Of a DNA stretch of 47,999 nucleotides, positions 39,824 through 47,999 are shown one piece after another. The stretch comes from Streptomyces milbemycinicus. GTDB taxonomy: Bacteria > Actinomycetota > Actinomycetes > Streptomycetales > Streptomycetaceae. The DNA is taken from the NCBI RefSeq assembly GCF_002154605.1, contig NZ_MUNE01000042.1, positions 1 to 47,999 of the forward strand, read 5' to 3'. Numbering within the stretch: position 1 is the first letter of the stretch; every line of letters begins with the position of its first letter. The position numbers were made by a program, and so were the translations under genes. Below the pieces are notes generated by a model. That model was not told where the DNA came from, made no database searches, and worked only from the letters and a program-made list of their open reading frames with translations.

Positions 39824-40823
39824 GCCGTTTGACACCCCCCAAGCCATCGCCCCGGCCGGCGGCGGCGCACAGGCCCTGGCCGCGACCGACACCCAGGCCC
39901 TGCGGGGCGCCCCCGCGCCCACGCCCGTGGTACCCGCGGGCAGACGCGGCCCGGGCCGCCCCGCCGGGCGGGCCGCGGCACCCCGCGGGCTGTGGTCGGA
40001 CGCCTGGCGGGACCTGCGCCGCAATCCGGTCTTCCTGGTCTCCGCCCTGGTCATCGTCTTCCTCGTACTGATCGCGATCTGGCCGGAGCTGATCACGGAC
40101 GGCAATCCGTACCGCGGCGATCTGTCCAAGGCGCAGGACGGCCCGGCGCCCGGCCACCCCTTCGGCTACGACCTCCAGGGCCGCGACGTCTACACCCGCA
40201 CCGTCTACGGGGCCCGCGCCTCGATCGCCGTCGGCATCTGCGCCACCGCGGGCGCGGCCCTGCTCGGCAGCGTGCTGGGCGGGCTGGCCGGGTACTACGG
40301 CGGCTGGTGGGACGCGCTGCTGTCGCGGATCGCCGATGTCTTCTTCGGCATCCCGATCCTGCTGGGCGGGCTGGTCTTCCTGTCCGTGGTCACCAGCGGG
40401 TCGGTGTGGCCGGTGGTCGGCTTCATCGTGCTGCTGGGCTGGCCACAGATCTCCCGTATCGCGCGCGGCGCCGTGCTGACCGCCAAACGGCACGACTACG
40501 TGCAGGCGGCGCGGGCGCTGGGCGCGAGCGACACCCGGACGCTGCTGCGGCATATCGCGCCCAACGCCGTGGCGCCCGTGATCGTCGTCGCGACCATCGC
40601 GCTGGGCACCTACATCGCGCTGGAGGCGACGCTGTCCTTCCTCGGCGTGGGGCTCAAACCGCCGACCGTCTCCTGGGGGATCGACATCTCGTCCGCCTCC
40701 ACCCAGATCCGCAACGCCCCGCACATGCTGCTGTGGCCGGCCGGGGCGCTGAGCATCACGGTGCTGGCGTTCATCATGCTCGGCGACGCGGTGCGCGACG
40801 CGCTCGATCCGAAGCTGCGCTGA
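39816..40823 (+). CDS. Peptide ABC transporter permease, DppC type (operon 2)
   Basis: A 335-aa DppC-family permease. Its cytoplasmic lead (Pro/Ala/Arg-rich, about 60 residues) is longer than in operon 1. The core is conserved (WRDLRRNPVFLVSALVIVFL, GYDLQGRDVYTRTVYGARAS, HDYVQAARALGASDTRTLLR, ending FIMLGDAVRDALDPKLR). The start overlaps the upstream stop, which indicates coupled translation. Confidence 0.92.
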   Translation: MPEPFDTPQAIAPAGGGAQALAATDTQALRGAPAPTPVVPAGRRGPGRPAGRAAAPRGLWSDAWRDLRRNPVFLVSALVIVFLVLIAIWPELITDGNPYRGDLSKAQDGPAPGHPFGYDLQGRDVYTRTVYGARASIAVGICATAGAALLGSVLGGLAGYYGGWWDALLSRIADVFFGIPILLGGLVFLSVVTSGSVWPVVGFIVLLGWPQISRIARGAVLTAKRHDYVQAARALGASDTRTLLRHIAPNAVAPVIVVATIALGTYIALEATLSFLGVGLKPPTVSWGIDISSASTQIRNAPHMLLWPAGALSITVLAFIMLGDAVRDALDPKLR

Positions 40824-40833
40824 GGAGCGGGGA

Positions 40834-41895
40834 ATGAGCTGTGCCGAGGAGCAGCCCGCCGTGCCGCGGCTGCTGGACGTACGGGACCTGCGGGTCGAGT
40901 TCCGCACCCGGGACGGCGTCACCGAGGCCGTAAGCGGGGTGAGCTACGGCGTGGACGCGGGCCGGACGCTCGCGGTGCTGGGCGAGTCGGGCTCGGGCAA
41001 GTCGGTGACCGCCCAGGCGATCATGGGCATCCTCGACTCGCCGCCCGCCTTTGTGACCGGCGGGCGGATCCTCTTCCAGGGGCGGGACCTGCTGGAGCTG
41101 GGCGAGGAGGAGCGCCGCCGGGTGCGCGGCGCCCGGATGGCGATGATCTTCCAGGACGCGCTCTCCGCGCTGAACCCCGTGGTGTCGGTGGGCGCCCAGC
41201 TCGCCGAGATGTACGAGGTCCACCAGGGCCTGTCGCGCCGCGCCGCGCGCGCCAGGGCCGTCGAGCTGATGGACCGGGTGCGCATTCCGGCGGCGAAGGA
41301 GCGGGCGGGCGACTATCCGCACCAGTTCTCCGGCGGTATGCGCCAGCGCATCATGATCGCCATGGCGCTGGCGCTGGAGCCCGACCTGATCATCGCGGAC
41401 GAGCCGACCACCGCGCTGGATGTCACCGTCCAGGCCCAGGTGATGGACCTGCTCGCGGAGTTGCGGCGCGAGTACGACATGGGTCTGATCCTGATCACCC
41501 ACGACCTGGGCGTGGTCGCCGATGTCGCCGACACCATCGTGGTGATGTACGCGGGCCGGATCGTCGAGACCGCGCCCGTACGCGACCTCTACCGCCGCCC
41601 GGCCCATCCGTACACCCGCGGGCTGCTGGACTCGGTGCCGCGCCTGGACGGGGACAGGGGCCGCGAGCTGTACGCGATCAAGGGCCTGCCGCCCGGCCCG
41701 GCGGACCTCCCGCCCGGCTGCCCCTTCACCCCGCGCTGCCCCCGCGCCCAGGACATCTGCCGCACCGAACGGCCGCCGCTGTACGAGGTGGCGTACGGGG
41801 ACGCCGCGTACGGGGACGCGCCCGCGAAGCGGACCAGCGCCTGCCACTTCTGGAAGGACGAGCTCGATGCCCGCGACGCCATCGCAGCCCCCTGA
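40834..41895 (+). CDS. Peptide ABC transporter ATP-binding protein, DppD type (operon 2)
   Basis: A 353-aa ATPase with Walker A GESGSGKS, signature [15 protein letters not shown], Walker [13 protein letters not shown], and the C-terminal cysteine motif [11 protein letters not shown]. Near the end, AYGDA is repeated in tandem (DAAYGDA), an oddity absent from operon 1. The ATG follows AGGAGCGGGG. It overlaps the next gene by 29 bp. Confidence 0.93.
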   Translation: MSCAEEQPAVPRLLDVRDLRVEFRTRDGVTEAVSGVSYGVDAGRTLAVLGESGSGKSVTAQAIMGILDSPPAFVTGGRILFQGRDLLELGEEERRRVRGARMAMIFQDALSALNPVVSVGAQLAEMYEVHQGLSRRAARARAVELMDRVRIPAAKERAGDYPHQFSGGMRQRIMIAMALALEPDLIIADEPTTALDVTVQAQVMDLLAELRREYDMGLILITHDLGVVADVADTIVVMYAGRIVETAPVRDLYRRPAHPYTRGLLDSVPRLDGDRGRELYAIKGLPPGPADLPPGCPFTPRCPRAQDICRTERPPLYEVAYGDAAYGDAPAKRTSACHFWKDELDARDAIAAP

Positions 41896-42919
41896 GCCCG
41901 CCGCCGAGCCGGGCGAGCCCGTCTTGGAGGTGCGCGACCTGGCCAAGCTCTACCCGCTCACCCAAGGCGTCGTCTTCAAGCGCCAGGTCGGCGCGGTCAA
42001 GGCCGTCGACGGCGTCTCCTTCGAACTGCGGCGCGGCGAAACCCTGGGCGTCGTCGGCGAGTCCGGCTGCGGCAAGTCCACCCTCGCCCGGCTGCTGGTC
42101 AACCTGGAGCGGCCGACCGCGGGGGAGGTCCGCTACCGGGGCGAGGACATCACCAAGCTGTCGGGGCGGGCGCTGAAGGCCGTGCGGCGGAATATCCAGA
42201 TGGTGTTCCAGGACCCGTACACCTCGCTGAATCCGCGGATGACGGTGGGCGACATCATTGGTGAGCCCTTCGAGATCCACCCGGAGGTGGCCCCGAAGGG
42301 CGACCGCCGCCGCAAGGTGCAGGAGCTGCTGGATGTGGTCGGGCTCAATCCCGAGTACATCAACCGCTATCCGCACCAGTTCTCCGGCGGTCAGCGCCAG
42401 CGCATCGGCATCGCGCGCGGGCTGGCCCTCAACCCGGAGATCATCATCTGCGACGAGCCGGTCTCCGCGCTGGATGTGTCGGTGCAGGCCCAGGTCGTCA
42501 ATCTGCTGGCGCGGCTCCAGGAGGAGTTCGCCCTCTCCTACCTCTTCATCGCCCACGACCTGTCCGTCGTCCGCCATATCTCCGACCGGGTGGCGGTGAT
42601 GTATCTGGGCCGCTTCGCCGAACTCGGCACCGGCACCGAGATCTACGACCATCCGACCCACCCGTACACCCAGGCCCTGCTGTCCGCGGTCCCGGTGCCC
42701 GACCCGGAGTCCCGCGAGGGCCGTGAGCGCATCCTCCTGGCCGGAGACGTGCCCTCCCCGGCCAACCCGCCCTCCGGCTGCCGCTTCCGCACCCGCTGCT
42801 GGAAGGCCGAGGACCGCTGCGCGGTGGAAGTGCCCCCGCTCGCGGTGCCCCCGGCCTTCCAGGCCCCGGGCGGCCCGGCCGCACACCCCTCGGCCTGCCA
42901 CTTCGCCGGGGCGGTGTGA
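41867..42919 (+). CDS. Peptide ABC transporter ATP-binding protein, DppF type (operon 2)
   Basis: A 350-aa ATPase with Walker A GESGCGKS, signature [15 protein letters not shown], Walker [13 protein letters not shown] and C-terminal [12 protein letters not shown]. It lacks the Glu/Ala-rich lead of the operon 1 copy. ATG 41867 starts inside the previous gene. The gene ends 12 bp from the converging oxidoreductase gene, with no visible terminator in between. It contains the 129-bp near-identical tract shared with operon 1. Confidence 0.93.
   Translation: MPATPSQPPEPAAEPGEPVLEVRDLAKLYPLTQGVVFKRQVGAVKAVDGVSFELRRGETLGVVGESGCGKSTLARLLVNLERPTAGEVRYRGEDITKLSGRALKAVRRNIQMVFQDPYTSLNPRMTVGDIIGEPFEIHPEVAPKGDRRRKVQELLDVVGLNPEYINRYPHQFSGGQRQRIGIARGLALNPEIIICDEPVSALDVSVQAQVVNLLARLQEEFALSYLFIAHDLSVVRHISDRVAVMYLGRFAELGTGTEIYDHPTHPYTQALLSAVPVPDPESREGRERILLAGDVPSPANPPSGCRFRTRCWKAEDRCAVEVPPLAVPPAFQAPGGPAAHPSACHFAGAV
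42352..42480 (+). repeat. Near-identical paralogue tract (partner at 31626-31754)
   Basis: One mismatch in 129 bases with the operon 1 copy, amid flanks that differ at many synonymous positions. The pair lies in direct orientation about 10.7 kb apart and could also mediate deletion of the intervening DNA. Confidence 0.8.
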
Positions 42920-42931
42920 CCGAGGGACGGA

Positions 42932-44134
42932 CTACGCCTCGGGCGCGTCCCCGAAGTCCGGGATGTCCAGCCTGACGCCGCCCTGGAGCGCGGACTCGTG
43001 CGCGACGATGCCCGGCAGGGTGTAGCGGGCCGCGACCCAGGCGTTCACGGACGGCAGCGTGCGGGTGTTGACCGCGGTCACGAAGTCGTCCACCAGGAAG
43101 TGGTGGCTGCCCTCGTGGCCGTTGTGCAGGTGGTCGAACTCCCTCGGCAGCCGTGACCGGTCATGCACCGGCGCGGAACCCGAGGTGAAGGCTGCCCGCA
43201 GGGCCGGTGCGATGTGCTCCAGCGACGGGTCGTCGGGCGCCAGCGTGGGCTTGGGCTCCAGCAGCTCGGTGATGTCCTTCACCCCCTCCTTGTCCTGCCA
43301 GAAGCTGACGGTGGCGAGCTGCTCCATGCTGGCGTCCGTACCGAAGAACCGGAATCGTGATTCCCGGATGTGTGAGGGATAGCCGACTCGCCGGAACTCG
43401 TTCGTACGGAACGAGCCGCCGCCCGCCACCTCGAACAGCGCGGTGGCATTGGAGAAGTCGTTCCCGAACTGGCTGATCTCCCGGTCGAACACGCCGTCCC
43501 CGCGGTCGTCCTTGACCCCGACCGCGGACACGCTCACCGCATGCGTCTGCCAGGCGCCGAGCACCCCGCCGACGGAGTGTGTCGGGTAGAGCAGCGGCGG
43601 ATAGCTGGCGGTCGCCTTCCAGTTCTCGCCGCCGCTGTACTGGTAGGCCTCGTAGAAGCCGAGATCCATGTCGTGGACGTAGTCGCCCTCGGCGTAGAAG
43701 AGCCGTCCGAAGGCGCCCTCGGCGATCTGGTCGCGGGCATGGACGGTCGCCGGGTTGTACTGGCTGGTCTCGCCCATCATGTAGGTCAGACCGGTGGCGC
43801 GTACGGCCTCGATGATGGCCGCTATCTCCTCGGTGCTGATCGCCATGGGGACGGCGGAGTAGACGTGCTTGCCCGCGTTCAGGCCCTGGAGCACCAGCGG
43901 ACCGTGTGTCCAGCGCTGGGTGAAGATGGCGACCGCGTCCACCGCCTTCGACTCCAGCATCGCCTCGTACGAGGGGAAGGTGCCTGCCAGCCCCTGTGCG
44001 GCGGCGAGCTGTTCCGCGCGTTCGGGCAGCAGATCGGTGACGTAGATGTCGCTCACGCCGGGATGGGCCTGGAACAGCGTGGCGAACTGGCCGGAGAACT
44101 GGCCGGCGCCGACGATGCCGAGCGAGAAAGACAT
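42932..44134 (-). CDS. Gfo/Idh/MocA-family oxidoreductase
   Basis: A 400-aa NAD(P)-dependent sugar or inositol dehydrogenase-like protein. The Rossmann start is SLGIVGAGQFSGQFATLFQA, the EKP-like position reads GKHVYSAVPMAIS, and the C-terminal domain shows GDYVHDMDLGF and LLYPTHSVGGVLGAWQ with a probable catalytic histidine. The EKP lysine is not conserved, as Val-Pro-Met replaces it, so catalysis may differ from classical members. The gene is last in the sugar-transport operon, 41 bp after the binding protein, so it probably works on the imported sugar or its derivative. Confidence 0.87.
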   Translation of the reverse strand: MSFSLGIVGAGQFSGQFATLFQAHPGVSDIYVTDLLPERAEQLAAAQGLAGTFPSYEAMLESKAVDAVAIFTQRWTHGPLVLQGLNAGKHVYSAVPMAISTEEIAAIIEAVRATGLTYMMGETSQYNPATVHARDQIAEGAFGRLFYAEGDYVHDMDLGFYEAYQYSGGENWKATASYPPLLYPTHSVGGVLGAWQTHAVSVSAVGVKDDRGDGVFDREISQFGNDFSNATALFEVAGGGSFRTNEFRRVGYPSHIRESRFRFFGTDASMEQLATVSFWQDKEGVKDITELLEPKPTLAPDDPSLEHIAPALRAAFTSGSAPVHDRSRLPREFDHLHNGHEGSHHFLVDDFVTAVNTRTLPSVNAWVAARYTLPGIVAHESALQGGVRLDIPDFGDAPEA

Positions 44135-44175
44135 GTGGGGGTTGCCCTTTCGGTGGTCGAGGATCAACGGGGGCC

Positions 44176-45519
44176 TCACTGGCCGAGGATGAAGTTGATC
44201 TGGTCGTTGGTTTTGCCGAGGCCGCTCACGGGTGCGTCGTTGGCGTAGACGTCCTGCATGGCGGGGTGCATCAGCGCGTACACATCCGCGGCGTAGTCGG
44301 TGATCGGGAAGGAGAAGGTGGTGAAGTCCTTCTTGTCGGCGACCGGCCTGGTGAAGGCGGTGACGTCGATGCCCTTCTTCTTGTAAGCGGCGACCGCGGC
44401 GTTCGTGCCTTCGGGAGTGGCGGGAAAGACGATGCCGTAGGTGCCGACCGTCTTCTGGCACTCGTTCGAGGCCAGATACTTCACCCACTTCTTCGCGCCC
44501 CGCTTGTTGCGGGCGTTCTTGGTGATCGAGTCGGCGAGGCCGTTCATCATCGTCGCCCGCTTGCCGGTCGGGCCGACGGGGGTGAAGGCGGTGCTGACCT
44601 TCACGCCCTTGAGGCCGTCGTACGTGGAGATCATCCAGGCGCCGTCGAAGGCGGTCGCCGCCCTGCCCGAGCCCATCTGGGCGTTGGGCGGGTTCGCGCC
44701 CTCGCTGTAGGCGGTGAACGGGGCGAGATAGCCCTTCTTCACCAGCCCGAAGTACCACGTGATGACCGACTGGAAGGTCTTGCTGTCGTACTGGTACTTC
44801 GTGCCCCACCGTTTCTTGTCGGTGTAGGTCCAGCCGGCGGAGGCGGTGAAGTTGCTCCACTGGGTCTGCCCGTCGCTGTCGCCTGCCCCTCCGGTGGCCA
44901 GGCCATACACCTTGACATGGTGCTTGTCGAAGCCCGGTTCGTCGCCGCGCTTGCCGTACTTGTCGATGGTGAGGTGGGCGATGGCCTTCTCGAAGGTGCC
45001 GCCGTCCTTCGGGTTCCAGGAGAGGCTGTTCAGCTCTTCGGCGGTCAGCCCGGCCGCGTGAGCCATCTTCTTGTTGTAGAACAGCGCGACGGTGTCCCAG
45101 TCCTTCGGGGAGCCGTAGCGGTGGCCGTCCTGGCCGACCCAGCTGGACGCCAGCCCCGACTGGTAGTCGGACTCGTTGATGCCGAGGTCGTCCAGCGGTT
45201 GAAGCACGTCGAGGTCGGCGAACTGCCCGAACTTCTGGATGTGGTCGGTGAACACGTCCGGCTGTGTGCCCGCGATGAAGCTCGCGGTGAGCTTGGTCCA
45301 GTAGTCCCCCCAGCCCATCTGCGTGATTTTGACATGGAGGCCCGGGTTCTGCTTTTCGAAGCCCTCGGCACAGGCCTGGTAGGCGGGCAACTGGCTGGAG
45401 TCCCAGAGCCAGTACGTCACCGTGTTCCCGGACGACCCGGCCGAATCGCCCTTCGCGCAGCCTGTCAGCAGGGACAGCGTGAGCGCCCCGGCCAGCGCCA
45501 CCACCTTACGAATTCGCAT
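44176..45519 (-). CDS. Sugar ABC transporter substrate-binding lipoprotein
   Basis: A 447-aa family-1 extracellular binding protein with lipobox ending at Cys21 (LTLSLLTGCAKGD). The body has TVTYWLWDSSQLPAYQACAE, the aromatic GWGDYWTKL and late GSGRAATAFDGAWM, consistent with binding mono- or oligosaccharides. ATG 45519 has GGGG six bases upstream; a GTG one codon earlier is less likely. It lies 10 bp after the upstream permease gene and delivers ligand to those permeases. Confidence 0.9.
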   Translation of the reverse strand: MRIRKVVALAGALTLSLLTGCAKGDSAGSSGNTVTYWLWDSSQLPAYQACAEGFEKQNPGLHVKITQMGWGDYWTKLTASFIAGTQPDVFTDHIQKFGQFADLDVLQPLDDLGINESDYQSGLASSWVGQDGHRYGSPKDWDTVALFYNKKMAHAAGLTAEELNSLSWNPKDGGTFEKAIAHLTIDKYGKRGDEPGFDKHHVKVYGLATGGAGDSDGQTQWSNFTASAGWTYTDKKRWGTKYQYDSKTFQSVITWYFGLVKKGYLAPFTAYSEGANPPNAQMGSGRAATAFDGAWMISTYDGLKGVKVSTAFTPVGPTGKRATMMNGLADSITKNARNKRGAKKWVKYLASNECQKTVGTYGIVFPATPEGTNAAVAAYKKKGIDVTAFTRPVADKKDFTTFSFPITDYAADVYALMHPAMQDVYANDAPVSGLGKTNDQINFILGQ

Positions 45520-45529
45520 CACTGTCCCC

Positions 45530-46447
45530 TTACTTGATCCCGGTGAAGCCGATGGAGTTGACGATGCGGCGCGCGAACAGGCCGAAGAGCACCAGCATCG
45601 GGAGTGCGGCGATGAGAGTCGCCGCCATCAGGCCGGACCAGTCGGTGCCGGTCTGCGGCGTCTGCGCGCGGAAAATGGCCAACGCCACGGTGAGCACCCG
45701 GGAGCTGTCGCTGTAGGACACCAGCAACGGCCAGAAGTAGTCGTTCCAGGAGGTGATGTACGTCAGCACGGCCAGGGTGAGGATCGGGGTGGACGCCATG
45801 GGCAGCATCACCCGGAAGAAGACGCGGACCTTGCCGGCGCCGTCGAGGAGCGCGGCCTCCTCGACCTCGCGGGGCACGTTCATGAAGAACTGCCGCAGGA
45901 AGAACACCGCGAACGGGGTCATGAACATGGTCGGCAGGGCGATCCCGAGCAGCGTGTCCACCAGCCCGAGTTGCTTGATGAGCACGAAGTTCGGCAGCAG
46001 GGTGAAGATCGCGGGTACCATCAGCCCGGCCAGGAAGAGGCCGAACACCTTGTCCCGGCCCCGCCACCGCAGGCGTGCGAAGGCGTACGCGGCCATGGAC
46101 GAGAAGAAGACCTGGCAGACGGCGATCAGCGTGGAGACGATCACCGAGTTCAACAGATAGCGCCAGAACGCCAGCCCGCCGCCCGAGCCGCCCTGGGCGA
46201 TCGCCTCCTCGGTGGACTGCAGGCCCAGGGCGCGTGCGAAGCCGCCGCCGGTGAGGTCCACGGGTAGCGGGTCGCCGGGGTGGGCGACGAGCGCGCTGTT
46301 GGTGGACAGCGCGGTGCGCAGGATCCAGTAGAAGGGCAGCAGGGTGATGAGCACGATCGCGGCCATCACAGTCCAGGCCAGGGCCCGCCCGAGGGAGGGC
46401 CTGCGCCGGACGCGCCGTACGGTGGTGGTCGTTGCCACGGCAGCCAT
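45530..46447 (-). CDS. Sugar ABC transporter permease, MalG/AraQ type
   Basis: A 305-aa carbohydrate permease with probably six membrane segments. The EAA coupling loop is PREVEEAALLDGAGKVRVFF followed by RVMLPMASTPIL, and the C-terminus is FGLFARRIVNSIGFTGIK. An extended periplasmic loop follows the first helix. It pairs with the MalF-type subunit encoded 19 bp upstream. Confidence 0.92.
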   Translation of the reverse strand: MAAVATTTTVRRVRRRPSLGRALAWTVMAAIVLITLLPFYWILRTALSTNSALVAHPGDPLPVDLTGGGFARALGLQSTEEAIAQGGSGGGLAFWRYLLNSVIVSTLIAVCQVFFSSMAAYAFARLRWRGRDKVFGLFLAGLMVPAIFTLLPNFVLIKQLGLVDTLLGIALPTMFMTPFAVFFLRQFFMNVPREVEEAALLDGAGKVRVFFRVMLPMASTPILTLAVLTYITSWNDYFWPLLVSYSDSSRVLTVALAIFRAQTPQTGTDWSGLMAATLIAALPMLVLFGLFARRIVNSIGFTGIK

Positions 46448-46466
46448 GTCGGATCTCTCTCTTCCG

Positions 46467-47423
46467 TCAGCCGAGGTCGGTCTGGCCGGCCCGGGTGATC
46501 CGGTACTGGATGACGGTGATCGCGCTGAGGACGGCCAACAGGGCGACGGACATCGCCGAGGCGTAGCCGAACTGGAAGCGGCCGAAGGCGGAGCCGTAGA
46601 TGTAGTACTGGAGCACGTTGGTGGCGTTGGCGGGACCGCCCGAGGTCGTCACGGCGACCGTGTCGAAGACCTGGAACGAACCGATCACCGTCATGATCAG
46701 GACGACCGCCAGCACCGGGCGCAGCAGCGGCATGGTGATCCGCCAGAACATGCGCCATTCGCTCGCGCCGTCGACCTTGGCCGCCTCGTACATGTCGTTC
46801 GGGATCGCCTGGAGACCGGCGAAGAGCAGGAGCGCGGTGTAGCCGACGTGCCGCCATACGTTGATCAGGGCGATGGTGGGGATCGCCCAGGTCTCGTCGG
46901 CCAGGAACGGGACGCGGTCGAGGCCCAGGCTCTGGATGATCTCGTTGCCTATGCCGAGCTGGTTGTCGAGCATCCACAGCCAGACAACGCCCGCGACCAC
47001 GTTCGACATGAGGTACGGGGCCAGCACGATCCCGCGCAGCACCGCCGACTGCGTCAGCCGCTGCAGCAGCACCGCGATCACCAGCGCCGACACCGTCTGG
47101 ACGCCGATGTTGATGACCACGTACTCGACGGTGACCTTGAGCGAGTCCCAGAAGATCGGGTCGTGGACCATGCGTATGTAGTTGTCCAAGCCGACCCACT
47201 TGGCCGGGGTGAGCAGGTTGAAGCGGGTGAAACTCAGATAGATGCCGCGCAGCGTCGGCCAGAGCAGGAAGACCAGAAAGCCCAGCAGGGCGGGGGCGAT
47301 GAAGAGGGCCGCGAGGGCTCCGTCTCCGCGCTCCCGGACCTTGCGGGCTTTGCGTTTCGCTGTGACTCCCTCGGCGCCGCGCAACGGCAGACGCGAAGGA
47401 GGGCTGCTGGCGGCGACGGTCAT
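46467..47423 (-). CDS. Sugar ABC transporter permease, MalF/UgpA type
   Basis: A 318-aa carbohydrate permease (ALFIAPALLGFLVFLLWPTL, VGLDNYIRMVHDPIFWDSLK, EAA loop DMYEAAKVDGASEWRMFWRI). It heads the operon. No ATP-binding gene is present in the cluster; in Streptomyces many sugar importers of this type share the ATPase MsiK, encoded elsewhere. The promoter region is shared with the divergent ROK gene. Confidence 0.92.
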   Translation of the reverse strand: MTVAASSPPSRLPLRGAEGVTAKRKARKVRERGDGALAALFIAPALLGFLVFLLWPTLRGIYLSFTRFNLLTPAKWVGLDNYIRMVHDPIFWDSLKVTVEYVVINIGVQTVSALVIAVLLQRLTQSAVLRGIVLAPYLMSNVVAGVVWLWMLDNQLGIGNEIIQSLGLDRVPFLADETWAIPTIALINVWRHVGYTALLLFAGLQAIPNDMYEAAKVDGASEWRMFWRITMPLLRPVLAVVLIMTVIGSFQVFDTVAVTTSGGPANATNVLQYYIYGSAFGRFQFGYASAMSVALLAVLSAITVIQYRITRAGQTDLG

Positions 47424-47464
47424 CGGAGACTCCCTCGTCTACGGCGTCCTCGAGCTGAGGGCAC

Positions 47465-47485
47465 TTACTTTTGACTCAAAAGAAT
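47465..47485. promoter_or_regulatory. Operator-like site 1 with perfect 15-bp palindrome
   Basis: CTTTTGACTCAAAAG (47468-47482) is a perfect palindrome around a central C, within TTACTTT...AAAAGAA. It lies about 45 bp upstream of the sugar permease start. It resembles site 2 at 47548-47570, so both are likely bound by the ROK repressor. Confidence 0.6.
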
Positions 47486-47547
47486 CCATGCGTCAAGAGT
47501 CGCGCTTCCTCCGAGTTCGGCCTCCTGGGCGTAGTAGAGTGAAGCCA

Positions 47548-47570
47548 TTACTTTCTTAATGAAAAAATTC
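47548..47570. promoter_or_regulatory. Operator-like site 2, AT-rich, before the ROK gene
   Basis: TTACTTTCTTAATGAAAAA is strikingly AT-rich for this genome and aligns with site 1 (TTACTTT, then an A-run). It ends 20 bp before the ROK start, overlapping where a -10 box would be. Confidence 0.55.
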
Positions 47571-47589
47571 TTGTGGGAGTCCGACCCTC

Positions 47590-47999
47590 ATGACCACACT
47601 TGGGGCGAGTTGGCCGCCGCTGAGCCCCGGTGAACGCGCGGTGGCGATCGAGGTGCTGGTGCACGGCCCGCTGTCACGCAGCGAGATCGCCCGCCGGCTG
47701 AATCTCTCGGCGGGCAGCCTCACCCGGCTGACCAAGCCGCTGATCGAGTCGGGTCTGCTGATCGAGTCGGCCGAGGACACAATGCTCGCGGAGGTACGGC
47801 TGGGGCGGCCCTCACAGCCACTGGACGTCGTCCCCGAGTCCCGGTACTTCCTCGGGTTCAAGATCACCGGGGACCGGGTGTACGGGGTCGTCACCACCCT
47901 GCGCAGCGACGTCGTGGCCCGTTACGAACGGCCGCTGACCACACATGACCCCGCCGAGGTGGCCGACCTGCTGCATGAGATGACGGTCGAGCCGGCTCG
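47590..47999 (+). CDS. ROK-family transcriptional repressor (partial, runs off window)
   Basis: The first 136 residues are present. The N-terminal winged helix-turn-helix is VEVLVHGPLSRSEIARRL-like (LVHGPLSRSEIARRLNLSAG, SLTRLTKPLIESGLL), followed by the start of the ROK sugar-kinase-like domain (YFLGFKITGDRVYGVVTTLR). ROK repressors release DNA on binding a sugar or sugar phosphate. Being divergent from the sugar ABC operon with two similar operator-like sites between, it is the obvious regulator of that operon. ATG 47590 is supported by GGGAG about ten bases upstream. Confidence 0.87.
   Translation, partial: MTTLGASWPPLSPGERAVAIEVLVHGPLSRSEIARRLNLSAGSLTRLTKPLIESGLLIESAEDTMLAEVRLGRPSQPLDVVPESRYFLGFKITGDRVYGVVTTLRSDVVARYERPLTTHDPAEVADLLHEMTVEPA

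Noticed and set aside
37943..40129. 728-codon minus-strand frame across operon 2
   Set aside because: It spans two well-defined plus-strand genes and their junction, so it cannot be a real protein.

Overview
This is high-GC actinobacterial DNA, almost certainly a Streptomyces chromosome. The evidence is the GC-rich third codon positions, GGAGG-type ribosome binding sites with many GTG starts, hairpin terminators mostly without U-tracts, a Tat-dependent secreted flavoenzyme, many lipoproteins, and Streptomyces-typical genes (PAS-GAF-SpoIIE-HATPase phosphatase, DUF397, DUF6247, MmyB-like XRE regulator, ROK-controlled sugar ABC genes without their own ATPase). No rRNA, tRNA, CRISPR array or intact transposase was seen. 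Layout. (1) 1-3444 is accessory: a 74-bp perfect palindrome, a decayed chimera of two ATPase genes, then the two related ATPase genes; the second has lost its N-terminus just after a terminator-like hairpin. (2) 3511-9287 holds a Tat-exported BBE-type flavin oxidase and a LysR regulator (minus strand), a DoxX-like membrane protein and a nitrilase-family hydrolase (plus), and an M1 lipoprotein peptidase (minus) with an 8-bp tandem repeat in its upstream region. (3) 9288-12252 is a GntR/UTRA regulator and an APC permease, separated by about 500 bp that carries TTTGAG repeats with an 11-bp period at both ends. (4) 12472-16658 has a SPOR-like small protein, a Nudix hydrolase, a stand-alone anti-sigma-type kinase and a large PP2C phosphatase with its own kinase domain. 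(5) 16699-20788 (minus) is a succinate dehydrogenase operon of the actinobacterial type with an unusual membrane subunit, preceded by a small unknown gene. (6) 21113-25920 has an orphan family-5 binding lipoprotein, an unknown lipoprotein and typA. (7) 26402-32208 and 37232-42919 are two complete, paralogous peptide-transporter operons in the same gene order. Between them, 32279-37036 is a patchwork: a frameshifted toxin with an intact partner, a frameshifted and N-truncated ATPase-fold kinase, a remnant of a probable regulator gene, DUF397, a tiny secreted protein, a 435-bp inverted-repeat cassette, a divergent XRE regulator/alcohol dehydrogenase pair and a VOC protein. (8) 42932-47423 (minus) is a sugar ABC operon (two permeases, binding lipoprotein, Gfo/Idh/MocA oxidoreductase), divergent from a ROK repressor that runs off the window end. 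How the genes work together: the core of the window is peptide uptake next to typA, a setting that from memory resembles the bldK region of Streptomyces. The two operons share stretches that are nearly identical at DNA level, which points to gene conversion. The sugar operon and ROK gene form a classic divergent repressor/transport module with two related AT-rich operator-like sites between them.
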